DNA from: an uncultured Rhizobiaceae group bacterium
Lineage (GTDB): Bacteria; Pseudomonadota; Alphaproteobacteria; Rhizobiales; Rhizobiaceae
DNA: 64,000 nt
Assembly (NCBI GenBank): GCA_947501445.1
Contig: CANMVS010000001.1
Span: 310,001 to 374,000, forward strand
Direction of reading: 5' to 3'
Below, in pieces: positions 44,004-53,153 of this stretch. Below the pieces are notes generated by a model. It was not told the DNA's origin. It did no database searches and saw only the letters and a list, made by a program, of their open reading frames with translations. The stretch's first letter is position 1. Each line of letters starts with the position of its first letter. A program made the position numbers and the translations under genes.

Positions 44004-44168
44004 ATGAAGACCCCGGATCAACAGGACATCGAATTGGAAGAACCATCAACCTGCTGCGGTGGACCGGCCCCAAAGGGTGTCGACGCCTGTTGCGTCAAGG
44101 ACGCGGATGCGAAGGCGGCAGGACAGTCCGGATGCGGCTGCACATCGTCCAAAGCCACCACAGAGTAA
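44004..44168 (+). CDS. 54-aa Cys-rich protein
   Basis: A very small protein with a clear ribosome site (AAGGAG, 43990-43995) before ATG 44004. It is acidic at the N terminus and carries six cysteines as two CC pairs and two singles: STCCGGPAPKGVDACC, then GCGC near the C terminus. The layout suggests metal binding, metallothionein-like, but I recognise no named family. It lies 82 bp after the monooxygenase and 163 bp before the PhoX-family gene, on the same strand as both. An upstream in-frame ATG (43944-region frame) has no ribosome site. Confidence 0.7.
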   Translation: MKTPDQQDIELEEPSTCCGGPAPKGVDACCVKDADAKAAGQSGCGCTSSKATTE

Positions 44169-44331
44169 TCCTGATGTGAATTCAGCGGCTGATAATCAGC
44201 CGGTGAGACCGAGTAATTCCGCACAAAACACGGCAAATGAAATCCCATTGTCACAATAGTTGACTAATAGCCGTGCAGAATTGCACCTAAACTGCAAGAC
44301 TGATCAAATTGGCACGACAAGGGGTTTCACC

Positions 44332-46341
44332 ATGCAAAAACCAGACGATGCGTTCTGCAACAAAGCAGAAGCCTATGAAGCGTTCGATGATATTCCGACC
44401 AATCCGGGTTGCAACAATACAATCGGTGATGTGATAAACCGACGATATGGCCGTCGTGATGTCATGCGCGGTTTTTTGGGTGTAACGGCCACCACAACCC
44501 TTTTTGGTTCCACAGCAATGTTTGCAGCTCAGCAAGCACGCGCTGACGAGACAAGCCGCTACAAATTCACCGAAATACCAGGTGGCATTGACGAAAAACA
44601 CCATATTGCCGATGGATACAATGCAGATGTACTGCTGCGCTGGGGTGATCCTATTCATGCCGATGCACCGCAATTCGACCCGCAGAACCAGAGCGCTGAC
44701 AGCCAGTTAAAACAGTTCGGTTACAACAATGATTATGTTGGCTTTGTTCCACTGAATGAAGAAGCCACACGCGGTCTGCTGTGCGTCAACCATGAATATA
44801 CCAACGAAGAAGTCATGTTCCCGGGCCTCGGCCGGCAGGATAGAGATGGTTTTTCCGGCATGACCCGGGAACTGGTCGACATCGAAAAAGCGGCCCATGG
44901 TGGGACGATCATCGAGGTTGCACGTGACGCTAATGGCAAATGGGCTCCGGTGCTGGATTCAAAATACAACAGGCGCATTCAGCCACTCAACACGGAAATG
45001 ACAATCGACGGACCTGCGGCAGGCCATGATCGTATGAAAACCACTGCGGACCCGGACGGCAAAACCATCATCGGTACATTCAATAATTGTGCTGGCGGCA
45101 TCACCCCGTGGGGCACCTATCTGATGGCCGAGGAGAATTTTCATGGCTACTTCTGGACTGATAATCTGGATGCGGATGGCAAACCGGTTCTCCCTCAATC
45201 CCATGCAATATCCCACAAACGCTACGGTGTACCGGGCCGTTGGTATGCCTGGGGTAAATTCGATGATCGCTTCAACATCGACAAGGAACCCAACGAACCA
45301 AACCGTCATGGTTGGATCGTGGAAGTTGATCCCATGGACCCGCAGTCCTTACCGGTAAAACACACCGCTCTTGGTCGGTTCCGTCATGAGGGCGCAGAGT
45401 CGCTGAAAGCAAAAACCGGACAGTTGGTTCTTTATTCCGGCGATGACAATCGTTTTGACTATGTCTACAAATATGTCTCAAACGGCAAAATCGGTGAAGA
45501 TAAATCCGCCAATATGGGCCTGCTGTCAGATGGCACGCTCTATGTGGCAAAATTCAATGATGATGCAACGGTTGACTGGATGCCACTTGTACACGGTGAG
45601 GGCCCGATCACAGCGGCCAACGGTTTTGACAGCCAGGCCGATGTTATGATTGATGCACGCATCGCTGCAGACCTTCTTGGCGCAACACCCATGGATCGGC
45701 CTGAAGATATTCAACCGCATCAGGACGGACGTGTCTATGTCATGCTAACCAACAATACCCGTCGCAAACCCGGTGACGAAAATGCCGCCAATCCGCGGGC
45801 AGACAACAGCTTTGGCCATATCATTGAAATTTCTGAAACAGATGGCGACCATACGGCCACAAAATCAAGATGGAATATTCTAGTCACCTGTGGTGATCCT
45901 TTGATAGCACAAGTGGGTGCCCAATGGGGACCTGAAACATCCGAACACGGCTGGTTCGGTTCGCCCGATAATGCGGCAATCGACGCCGAAGGACGACTTT
46001 GGATTTCAACAGATCAAGGGTCCGGCTGGAGTAAAACCGGCAAATCAGACGGGCTTTATGCCCTGGAGACAGACGGTGCGTCACGCGGCTCGTCGAAACT
46101 GTTCTTCCGTACGCCAATCGGCGGAGAACTCTGTGGTCCCTATTTCACCGGCGATCAGAAAACACTTTTCCTGGCCGTTCAACATCCGGGAACGGATGGT
46201 ACCAAAGATTTCAAGGGCTTCGAGCGTGCTTCAACATTTGAAGATCCGGCGACCCGCTGGCCGGACTTCAAGGATGGGATACCGCCACGTCCATCAGTCC
46301 TCGTCGTTACCAAAAAAGACGGTGGCAAAATCGCCAGCTAG
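44332..46341 (+). CDS. PhoX-family (DUF839) exported protein, probable phosphatase
   Basis: This 669-residue protein has a Tat signal (RRYGRRDVMRGFLGVTATTT, cleaved after ARA near residue 78) and the DUF839/PhoX six-bladed propeller: LLCVNHEYTNEE, GTFNNCAGGITPWGTYLMAEENFHGYFW, and RHGWIVEVDPMDP. PhoX enzymes are calcium/iron-dependent periplasmic alkaline phosphatases common in marine bacteria, and act when phosphate is short. ATG 44332 has AAGGGG upstream. I saw no convincing Pho box. Copy C of the repeat begins at its stop codon. Confidence 0.82.
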   Translation: MQKPDDAFCNKAEAYEAFDDIPTNPGCNNTIGDVINRRYGRRDVMRGFLGVTATTTLFGSTAMFAAQQARADETSRYKFTEIPGGIDEKHHIADGYNADVLLRWGDPIHADAPQFDPQNQSADSQLKQFGYNNDYVGFVPLNEEATRGLLCVNHEYTNEEVMFPGLGRQDRDGFSGMTRELVDIEKAAHGGTIIEVARDANGKWAPVLDSKYNRRIQPLNTEMTIDGPAAGHDRMKTTADPDGKTIIGTFNNCAGGITPWGTYLMAEENFHGYFWTDNLDADGKPVLPQSHAISHKRYGVPGRWYAWGKFDDRFNIDKEPNEPNRHGWIVEVDPMDPQSLPVKHTALGRFRHEGAESLKAKTGQLVLYSGDDNRFDYVYKYVSNGKIGEDKSANMGLLSDGTLYVAKFNDDATVDWMPLVHGEGPITAANGFDSQADVMIDARIAADLLGATPMDRPEDIQPHQDGRVYVMLTNNTRRKPGDENAANPRADNSFGHIIEISETDGDHTATKSRWNILVTCGDPLIAQVGAQWGPETSEHGWFGSPDNAAIDAEGRLWISTDQGSGWSKTGKSDGLYALETDGASRGSSKLFFRTPIGGELCGPYFTGDQKTLFLAVQHPGTDGTKDFKGFERASTFEDPATRWPDFKDGIPPRPSVLVVTKKDGGKIAS

Positions 46342-46440
46342 ACCGTTTCACGTTTTTTCAGAAACGCGACAACAGTGTAGGCTGTTGATTTAGTTGATGC
46401 ATTCAGGTTTTGCCAATTCCGCCAAAACCTGAATCGCTCT
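46340..46440 (+). repeat. Intergenic repeat, copy C
   Basis: Nearly full-length copy, starting on the stop codon of the PhoX-family gene. The 5' hairpin is gtttc/gaaac; the 3' hairpin is a perfect 12-bp stem, attcaggttttg (46401-46412) with caaaacctgaat (46423-46434). It lies in the convergent junction with matB. Confidence 0.85.
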
Positions 46441-46456
46441 TCCGGCGCATTTGGCC

Positions 46457-46494
46457 TTGCCCGCAGGACAAATGTTTTGTCGGCCTGCGGGCAA
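46457..46494. terminator. Long stem-loop between convergent genes
   Basis: A perfect 11-bp stem, TTGCCCGCAGG (46457-46467) with CCTGCGGGCAA (46484-46494), has an inner acaaa/tttgt stem. It lies directly after repeat copy C and 14 bp before the end of matB. No U-run on either strand, so intrinsic termination is uncertain; it may mark the 3' end of both messages. Confidence 0.45.
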
Positions 46495-46508
46495 ATACCG
46501 ACGCAGGT

Positions 46509-48020
46509 TCATTGCAGACAGTCAGCAAATTGCTCGCGAAGCAGGTTCTTTTGCACTTTTCCCATAGTGTTACGCGGCAATTGATCGACAAATACGAGCT
46601 TTTTTGGCCGCTTGAATCGGGCAATCGAAGTATCAATGGCATTCAGCAGATCGGCTTCATCCACACGGCTATCCGGCGTTTTTACAATTATGCCAACCAC
46701 CGCTTCGCCAAAATCTCCATGCGGCACACCAATGACTGCGCTTTCCGCAACGCCATCAACGTCGTCCAGTATCAGTTCAAGCTCTTTGGGGTAAACATTA
46801 AAACCCCCGGAGATGATGAGGTCCTTTTGCCGTCCGACAATATGGACATACCCATCGGCATCAATCCTGCCAAGATCTCCTGTAATGAAGAACCCGTCAT
46901 CACGAAATTCCTCTGTCGTTTTCTCTGGCATATGCCAATACCCCTTAAATACATTGGGCCCGTGCACTTCAATGATACCTACCTCGCCCAAAGGGATCGC
47001 CGTAGCAGTCTGTGCGTCCACAATGCGCACATCAACACCGGGCAGTGGTGGCCCCACCGTTCCGGCACGTCGCTCGCCATCATAAGGGTTGGACGTGTTC
47101 ATATTCGTTTCGGTCATGCCATAGCGTTCAAGGATGTAGTGACCGGTTCGCTGCTCAAACGCTGAATGGGTTTCTGCAAGCAGTGGCGCGCTGCCGGATA
47201 TGAACAGGCGCATTTTTTTGGTCAATTCACCGGAAAACCGCTGATCATCCAGCAGGCGTGTATAGAAGGTCGGTACGCCCATCATCACAGTAGACGCCGG
47301 GATGAATTTCACGACATCATCGGTATTAAAACCGGGTAGGAAGACCATTGATGCACCCGACAACAGACACACATTGACGGCGACGAACAGACCATGGGTG
47401 TGAAATATCGGCAGCGCATGCAGCAAGACATCCCGGTTGGAAAATTGCCAGCACCCTGTCAGGGTTCGCGCGTTGGACAGCAGATTATCATGACTTAACA
47501 TGGCTCCCTTGGAGCGCCCCGTCGTTCCCGATGTGTACAGAAGCGCGGCCAGATCATCACCGTCCCGATCGATGGTGACAAATCGGTCCGATTTCCCGGC
47601 AGCCGCCTGTGCGAAAGTGCCGGAACCATCCCCATTCAATGTCCTGATCTCAATTTTGTTCCTTGCAGCAACGGGGGACAGGACATCAACAGACGAACCG
47701 TCGCAAAGCAGCATGCTGGCGCCGGAATCGCTGACAAAATAGTCAACTTCAGCCGGCGTATAGGCCGTGTTCAGCGGAAGAAATATGATCCCGGCACGCA
47801 CGCAGGCAGCATAGATGGCCAGGGCCTGCGGTGACTTGTGCACCTGAACGACCAATCGATCCCCGGCCACAAGCCCGCTATCGCCAAGGAGGTTGGCAAA
47901 TTGCGCCGTAATTTTCAAAAAACTCGAGAAACTGAGAATATCACCATTCTTCAATCGCAAAAATGGTGCGTCATTTGTCTCGTTGGGAGCAAAGAGCGCG
48001 TCATATAGATGGTTAGCCAT
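46509..48020 (-). CDS. matB: Malonyl-CoA synthetase
   Basis: This 503-residue cytoplasmic enzyme activates malonate to malonyl-CoA with ATP. It is an ANL-superfamily ligase: AALLYTSGTTGRSKGAMLSHDNLL (P-loop-like A3), YGMTETNMNTSNPYDGERRAGTVGPPLPGV (A5), GDLGRIDADGYVHIVGRQKDLIISGG (A7/A8), and the catalytic Lys in PRNTMGKVQKN (A10). The MTETNMNTSNPYDGERRAG stretch is typical of MatB rather than acetyl-CoA synthetase. ATG 48020 (MANHLYDALF) overlaps the upstream decarboxylase gene by 8 bp. Last gene of the malonate operon. Confidence 0.93.
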   Translation of the reverse strand: MANHLYDALFAPNETNDAPFLRLKNGDILSFSSFLKITAQFANLLGDSGLVAGDRLVVQVHKSPQALAIYAACVRAGIIFLPLNTAYTPAEVDYFVSDSGASMLLCDGSSVDVLSPVAARNKIEIRTLNGDGSGTFAQAAAGKSDRFVTIDRDGDDLAALLYTSGTTGRSKGAMLSHDNLLSNARTLTGCWQFSNRDVLLHALPIFHTHGLFVAVNVCLLSGASMVFLPGFNTDDVVKFIPASTVMMGVPTFYTRLLDDQRFSGELTKKMRLFISGSAPLLAETHSAFEQRTGHYILERYGMTETNMNTSNPYDGERRAGTVGPPLPGVDVRIVDAQTATAIPLGEVGIIEVHGPNVFKGYWHMPEKTTEEFRDDGFFITGDLGRIDADGYVHIVGRQKDLIISGGFNVYPKELELILDDVDGVAESAVIGVPHGDFGEAVVGIIVKTPDSRVDEADLLNAIDTSIARFKRPKKLVFVDQLPRNTMGKVQKNLLREQFADCLQ

Positions 48021-49353
48021 TGGCAGTTTTCCGGTTCCTGCGTTCGCCCGGCGCTGTCTTGAGCAAGGACTGAATTGTGCGTGATTGGGCAACAGTCCCG
48101 TTGCCCTGAAACGCCTCATGATTTTGCTCAAGCCGCGCGCGGTCATACAGGTAATTGACCATCACCGAGCTCGATTGACTTAAGCCGTTTTGGGAGGTGT
48201 CCGCCATGGCATGAACATCGTGCACAAGAGCTCCATTGCCCAGATGAAACCGCGCAACACTGTCCAGCGGCAACCCATTTGCGCGTTTTTCCTCTACAAT
48301 ATATTGCGCTGCCAAAATACGCAGTTCTGTAGCAAGCGCTTCCAGTGCAGTCACATCGTCGCTGTCAGCAATTGCGTCAATAGTCGTCAGGATAACGCCT
48401 GCAATGCCATCGGGCTCACGGCGGCGCTGCTTGTCAAGCCAACGATTGAATCCGGGAATTGGTGACAATGTGACAAAGTTTTTCAGGTTCGGCAGGTCTC
48501 GGGACAGATCTTCAACGACCTGCTTGATCAGCGAGTTGCCAAATGAAATGCCGCCAAGTCCACGCTGACAGTTTGAGATGGAATAAAACACGGCAGTGTC
48601 GGCCTTGGTTTCACCCAAAACATCGCGTTCAGGCGCCAATACGTCCTGTACCGAAGCGGGTATTCCCTTTGACAATGCCACTTCGACAAAGATCAGGGGC
48701 TCATCAGGCATGACCGGATGAAAAAAGGCAAAGCAATGCCGGTCCTCTGGTTCGATACGCCGGCGAAGATCATCCCAGTCATCAATGGCGTGGACGGCTT
48801 CATACTCAATAATTTTCTCGAGAATATTGGCAGGCGTATCCCAATCGATCCGACGCAGCACGAGAAAGCCCCTATTGAACCATGATGTAAACAGGTGAAT
48901 GAAATCAAGATCAGTGCGCCCAAAGGACGGGCGTTCCGCCAGAAACGCCAAAAGATCCACGCGCATGGCCACCAATTGGGCGGTGGCCCCCGGCACCTGA
49001 TTGAGCCGGCGCAAAAAAGCCTGTCGCTGCGGTTCCGACGCGCTGAAAAGCTGTGCCAGTTTTTCGCGTGTTGGATCTGAACCATAGGCCACAGCACAAT
49101 CTGCGACCGCCTGTGCGTCCAGATCGAACTCTTCTGTCAGGACATTAAAAAAAGCTTCCTTTTCCTGCCAATCCATGTCGCGATAACGTGCGAGAATTGC
49201 CCGGGCCACGGAAAGCCCCGAGACTTCGCCTGACGTCGCAATCAAGGCACGGCACAGGTCCTCCATGGGACGCCTGTCCGTCGTGCCGGACGCGCGATAA
49301 CGACGCTCAAAAATCGTTGACAACAGATCGGGCAGAAATCGTGATCGGTTCAT
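48013..49353 (-). CDS. matA: Malonyl-CoA decarboxylase
   Basis: This 446-residue enzyme decarboxylates malonyl-CoA to acetyl-CoA. It shows the MCD family layout: a helical N-terminal domain and a GNAT-like C-terminal domain with EAVHAIDDWDDLRRRIEP, CFAFFHPVMPDEPLIFVEVAL, FYSISNCQRGLGGISFGNSL and the catalytic His region ARFHLGNGALVHDVHAMAD. I chose ATG 49353 (MNRSRFLPDLL), which overlaps the TRAP permease stop by 4 bp. With MatB it converts imported malonate to acetyl-CoA. Confidence 0.94.
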   Translation of the reverse strand: MNRSRFLPDLLSTIFERRYRASGTTDRRPMEDLCRALIATSGEVSGLSVARAILARYRDMDWQEKEAFFNVLTEEFDLDAQAVADCAVAYGSDPTREKLAQLFSASEPQRQAFLRRLNQVPGATAQLVAMRVDLLAFLAERPSFGRTDLDFIHLFTSWFNRGFLVLRRIDWDTPANILEKIIEYEAVHAIDDWDDLRRRIEPEDRHCFAFFHPVMPDEPLIFVEVALSKGIPASVQDVLAPERDVLGETKADTAVFYSISNCQRGLGGISFGNSLIKQVVEDLSRDLPNLKNFVTLSPIPGFNRWLDKQRRREPDGIAGVILTTIDAIADSDDVTALEALATELRILAAQYIVEEKRANGLPLDSVARFHLGNGALVHDVHAMADTSQNGLSQSSSVMVNYLYDRARLEQNHEAFQGNGTVAQSRTIQSLLKTAPGERRNRKTANG

Positions 49354-50666
49354 ATTGCTGTGCCCATTACGACGTTCGGCAACCAGGTGGCGATTGCCGG
49401 AAATAAACACAAAATTACAATCGCCAGTATCATGCACACAACATAGGGCAGCGAGCCAACCAGAATGGTACGCAGTGAAATATCCGGGGCGATGCCGTTG
49501 ATTACGTAAAGATTGAGGCCAACAGGCGGCGAAATCAGACCAATTTCCATGTTGATCGTCAAAATAACTGCAAACCAGTAGGGATCAAATCCGGCGGTTA
49601 TCACAACCGGCAGCAGAATGGGGGCAGCCATGAGGATGACCGCCACCGGCGGCAGAAAAAAACCGGCAACAAGCAGAAAGAGGTTCACGACCCCCATCAA
49701 CACCCAGCGATTGACATCCAAAGTGCCTATCCATTCGGCTATCGATTGGGTGATAAACAGGCTCGACAGCATATAGGAAAACACACCGGCAGCGCCGATG
49801 ATGAACAGGATCATGACGCTTTCACGGGTGGAATCGCGCAACACGACCCACAGGTCACGCGGGTTCCATAATTTATATATGACCATGGCGATGACGATAC
49901 ACAGCAGTGCACCAACAGCCGCGGTTTCCGATGGCGTCGCGATGCCGCCGTACATGGCATAAAGAACCCCGACGATAATCAGCAGAAACGGCAGAACCCG
50001 CGGCATGATTTCAAACCGCTGACGCCAGGTGTAACTGCGCGCGCCAAGGGCATCAGCCGTGCCATTGCGCCAGGTATCAAACAGTGACCAGGCCATGAAC
50101 AGTCCAACCAGCAACAGGCCGGGAAGAACGCCGGCCAGAAACAGCCGACCGATGGATGTTTCCGTGGCTATGCCATAAACGATCATGGTCACAGAGGGCG
50201 GAATGAGAATGCCCAATGTACCACCCGCTGCGATCGAGCCAGCGGCTACACCGTCCGGATAACCCCGTTTGCGCATTTCGGGAATACCCATTTTGCCGAT
50301 GGCGGCGCAGGTGGCCGGGGATGAGCCTGACATGGCCGCAAAGAGTGCGCAGGCCCCCAGGTTTGATATGACCAGCCCGCCCGGAACACGCGTCAGCCAG
50401 CGTTCAAGCGCCTCGTATAAGTCGGCCCCTGCCCGGGTTGACGCGATGGATGCCCCCATGATGATGAACATCGGGATGGACAGCAGAGAAAAACTGTCTA
50501 GTTTACCAAAAAATATTTCCGGCAGCAGTTCCAATGAACGCATGCCATCAAAAACCAGCAGGAAACCGGCTGAAACAGTCAAAAGGCCGGTGGCAACGGA
50601 GATTCCTGAAAACAATACCGCTATGGTCACGGCGGCGACAGCGGCGCCCAAAAGAAGCGGATCCAT
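49350..50666 (-). CDS. matM: TRAP transporter large permease (DctM family), malonate
   Basis: This 438-residue inner-membrane protein has about twelve helices in the DctM fold, with SIPMFIIMGASIASTRAGADLYEAL, GCALFAAMSGSSPATCAAIGKMGIPEM and ISPPVGLNLYVINGIAPD as family landmarks. It couples sodium flow to import of the ligand held by MatP. It overlaps the small permease gene by one base and the decarboxylase gene by four, so import and catabolism are translated together. Malonate is inferred from the neighbours. Confidence 0.92.
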   Translation of the reverse strand: MDPLLLGAAVAAVTIAVLFSGISVATGLLTVSAGFLLVFDGMRSLELLPEIFFGKLDSFSLLSIPMFIIMGASIASTRAGADLYEALERWLTRVPGGLVISNLGACALFAAMSGSSPATCAAIGKMGIPEMRKRGYPDGVAAGSIAAGGTLGILIPPSVTMIVYGIATETSIGRLFLAGVLPGLLLVGLFMAWSLFDTWRNGTADALGARSYTWRQRFEIMPRVLPFLLIIVGVLYAMYGGIATPSETAAVGALLCIVIAMVIYKLWNPRDLWVVLRDSTRESVMILFIIGAAGVFSYMLSSLFITQSIAEWIGTLDVNRWVLMGVVNLFLLVAGFFLPPVAVILMAAPILLPVVITAGFDPYWFAVILTINMEIGLISPPVGLNLYVINGIAPDISLRTILVGSLPYVVCMILAIVILCLFPAIATWLPNVVMGTAI

Positions 50667-51220
50667 TATTTCTTCTCCAGGCCAAACGGCCGGTCAATAT
50701 CCGCAATAATCGCATAAAGATCGGCCATTAACTGCACTAGGAACAGACCGAAACCCAAAGGAACCGCCAGATAGGGAATCCACAATTTGACACCCCACAC
50801 GGTGTCGGAACGCCAGTTTCGTGACCAGGCCTCGTACCAATATTCAATACCGTAAAACACCATCAGCCCAATCACACCGATGGCAAGCAACAGTGTGAAT
50901 ATCGCCAGGATTTTGCGACCCCGGTTGCCAAAGGCCAGCGGCAACAGGTCCACATTGACGTGACCTCGCAGCAGTTGCACATAAGGCAATCCGATTAACG
51001 TCGCGCCGATAACCAGGTAAATCACCGCCTCGGTTTGCCAGATGGTTGATTGATTGAGAACAAATCGGACGAATATCATCTGGCAGGTGATGCCCACTGC
51101 GGCCATGATCATTGCCGCTGAAATCCAACCACTGACGGTTGATATGGCGGCGACGCTTTTCAGGATTTTGGAATTGCCTGAATTGGCAGCGCGTGGACCG
51201 TTGATGTGATGCGTGCTCAT
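50666..51220 (-). CDS. matQ: TRAP transporter small permease (DctQ family), malonate
   Basis: A 184-residue four-helix membrane protein (helices about 35-55, 72-92, 108-130, 150-172) with the DctQ sequence RFVLNQSTIWQTEAVIYLVIGATLIGLPY. It partners the large permease. Start ATG 51220, 65 bp after the binding-protein stop, with a strong hairpin between. Confidence 0.9.
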   Translation of the reverse strand: MSTHHINGPRAANSGNSKILKSVAAISTVSGWISAAMIMAAVGITCQMIFVRFVLNQSTIWQTEAVIYLVIGATLIGLPYVQLLRGHVNVDLLPLAFGNRGRKILAIFTLLLAIGVIGLMVFYGIEYWYEAWSRNWRSDTVWGVKLWIPYLAVPLGFGLFLVQLMADLYAIIADIDRPFGLEKK

Positions 51221-51251
51221 GAAAAACGACCAATGTGTGGGTGGCGGGTCA

Positions 51252-51274
51252 AAGGGGCCGCAAAACGGCCCCTT
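51252..51274 (-). promoter_or_regulatory. Stem-loop between matP and matQ
   Basis: A perfect 9-bp stem AAGGGGCCG/CGGCCCCTT (51252-51260, 51266-51274) with loop of five, between the binding-protein stop (51286) and the small-permease start. It parallels the hairpins in the two ABC operons and probably raises MatP level relative to the membrane subunits. Confidence 0.7.
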
Positions 51275-51285
51275 CCGTTAATCTG

Positions 51286-52275
51286 TCAGTCAACAGACAG
51301 AGCAAGATCAAGCAGGTTTTGACCTCCGGGGACATCATTTGCGAATTTATTATAGGATGATTCCTGCGCAATCGCCCTCCAGGCCTCAAAGTCCTCCGGC
51401 GACATTTCAGCAATTTTAACACCGGCTTCGCGGAAGACTTCAACCGAAGCGGCATCCTGCTTCTTGGCTTCTTCCAGATAATAGGCTTCCGCCTTGGCCG
51501 CCGCTGCATCAAGGGCGGCGCGTTGTTCATCATTCAGCGCCTCATAGGCACTCTTGTTCATCAACAAGGGCTGATACATGAACCACAGGGCCACATCGCC
51601 AGCAGGTGTATAACATTTTACCTGTTCATAAATACGATAGGAAACAAAAGACGACGACGATGTATTGGCGGCCTGAAGAACGCCGGTCTGCATGGCGTTG
51701 TAAATTTCAGATGATGCCATTCCGGCAATTGATGCACCGGCCTCCGCAAGCATCTGTTCGAATGCCTTGCCGGCTGCCCGTGTCTGCAGTCCTTTGACAT
51801 CATCCGGTTTGGTGATGCATTTGTCCTTGCCGGCAAAACCACCCGCAAGATAGCCATGGACGAGTACCTTGACGTCATCTTCCGTCATCAGCTCTTCAAT
51901 TTTTCCCATGAACTCGGATTCGTTCAACCGTGCCGCATGATCATGGTTTTTCACCAGGCCCGGCATCAGGGTCAGGTTGAATTCAGGTCTTTGTCCGCCC
52001 GCATAGGAGAGCGGGAAAACGGTCATATCAAGCTGACCGCGCGATAGCGGCTTATATTGTTCACGGGGCTTGAAAAGGGATTTTGACGGGAAAATGGTAA
52101 TCGACAGATCAACATCGGCCCCTGCAACCTCGTCAGCGACAATCTGTGCGACCTTGTGGCGAATATCGCCGGTGGACCATTGGTGCGACAGACGCAGATC
52201 CGTTGCCATGGTGGCGGTTGAAAGCGTGGCTGCCAAGGCAAATGCCGCAACACCTGCACTATATAGGTTCTTCAT
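51286..52275 (-). CDS. matP: TRAP transporter substrate-binding protein (DctP family), malonate
   Basis: This 329-residue periplasmic protein has a signal peptide (MKNLYSAGVAAFALAATLSTATMA) followed by TDLRLSHQW. DctP landmarks include LQTRAAGKAFEQMLAEAGA, where the Arg would bind a carboxylate, and MASSEIYNAMQTGVLQAANTSSSSF. I chose ATG 52275, which has GGGAGG upstream; a longer frame to 52344 lacks this. First gene of the operon, divergent from matR. The malonate ligand is inferred from the downstream enzymes, as in the rhizobial matPQMAB systems. Confidence 0.92.
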   Translation of the reverse strand: MKNLYSAGVAAFALAATLSTATMATDLRLSHQWSTGDIRHKVAQIVADEVAGADVDLSITIFPSKSLFKPREQYKPLSRGQLDMTVFPLSYAGGQRPEFNLTLMPGLVKNHDHAARLNESEFMGKIEELMTEDDVKVLVHGYLAGGFAGKDKCITKPDDVKGLQTRAAGKAFEQMLAEAGASIAGMASSEIYNAMQTGVLQAANTSSSSFVSYRIYEQVKCYTPAGDVALWFMYQPLLMNKSAYEALNDEQRAALDAAAAKAEAYYLEEAKKQDAASVEVFREAGVKIAEMSPEDFEAWRAIAQESSYNKFANDVPGGQNLLDLALSVD

Positions 52276-52416
52276 GTATTCCTCCCTGAAAGACAATTCA
52301 TTCCAAGGCGCATTGTCTGTATCCGACATAGGGGACAGGAACAAAACACCTTCGTGCAGCCGCCAAACCGGTGCGGCGAGCGAACGCTAACTGTTTTGCA
52401 TTCCATGTCAACTGCA

Positions 52417-52426
52417 TTGTATACAA
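52417..52426. promoter_or_regulatory. MatR operator, TTGTATACAA
   Basis: A perfect 10-bp palindrome TTGTATACAA lies between the divergent matP and matR genes. It equals the operator I recall reported for Rhizobium MatR, a FadR-type GntR protein. It is 38 bp before the matR start and 142 bp before matP, well placed to repress both until malonate binds. Confidence 0.8.
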
Positions 52427-52463
52427 AAACATGACTATTGAATTTATTAGCGGGGGATTGTAA

Positions 52464-53141
52464 TTGAATCAGATGAACCAGCGCAGAGCCGACAGCATCC
52501 GGGAAACCCTGGAACAACTCATCATTACCGGTGAATTTGCCGATGGCGAACGTCTGGATGAAATCCGCCTTTCCGAACGGTTCAATGTGTCCCGCACGCC
52601 GCTGCGTGAAGCCTTCCAGATGCTGTCAGCATCCGGATTACTGGAATTGATCCCACGCCGTGGCGCCTATGTGCGCCACCCCGGCATTGTTGAACTTGTC
52701 GAGATGTTCGAAGTCATGGCTGAACTGGAAGGCATGTGCGGACGGCTTGCGGCCAGACGCGTCACCGACGAGGATTTGCGCGAACTCAAAACGGCCGCGC
52801 GCGACTGTGAAACCGCTTTGATAAGCCGCGATGCAGATACCTATTACCGCGAGAACGGCCGATTTCACAGTCTGCTCTATACGGCCAGTGGCAATAGCTT
52901 CCTTGCATCCGAAGCCAGCCGCCTTCAGCGCCGATTGCAGCCGTTTCGCCGGATGCAGTTACGTGTGCGTGGTCGCATGAGCCAATCCATGGAAGAGCAC
53001 CGCGCCATATTGTCTGCTCTGGAAGATGGAGACCCGGAAAGGGCAGAACAGGAACTGCGCAGTCACATTGCTGTTCAGGGTGAGAGATTCAATGATCTGA
53101 TGGCTCACTACAGCCGCACCAGCAAGCGGCGCCCAATATAG
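52464..53141 (+). CDS. matR: GntR-family malonate regulator
   Basis: This 225-residue protein has a GntR winged helix (residues about 8-75; FADGERLDEIRLSERFNVSRTPLREAFQML) and an FCD ligand domain with metal-ligand positions in VAELEGMCGRLAARR-like helix 1, ENGRFHSLLYTASGN and MEEHRAILSALEDGD. The start is TTG 52464 with GGGG at the right distance; ATG 52473 is an alternative. Divergent from the malonate operon, with the TTGTATACAA operator between, which identifies it as MatR. Confidence 0.9.
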   Translation: MNQMNQRRADSIRETLEQLIITGEFADGERLDEIRLSERFNVSRTPLREAFQMLSASGLLELIPRRGAYVRHPGIVELVEMFEVMAELEGMCGRLAARRVTDEDLRELKTAARDCETALISRDADTYYRENGRFHSLLYTASGNSFLASEASRLQRRLQPFRRMQLRVRGRMSQSMEEHRAILSALEDGDPERAEQELRSHIAVQGERFNDLMAHYSRTSKRRPI

Positions 53142-53153
53142 CGAACATGGTAT

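Noticed and set aside
44184-44205. Small hairpin cggctga-taa-tcagccg after the Cys-rich gene
   Set aside because: Seven-bp stem without U-run; could be a weak terminator but too little to list.
44248-44265. Possible Pho box (TTGTCAC-N4-GTTGACT) upstream of the PhoX-family gene
   Set aside because: Only loosely like the CTGTCAT direct repeat and spaced by chance-level similarity; not enough to call.
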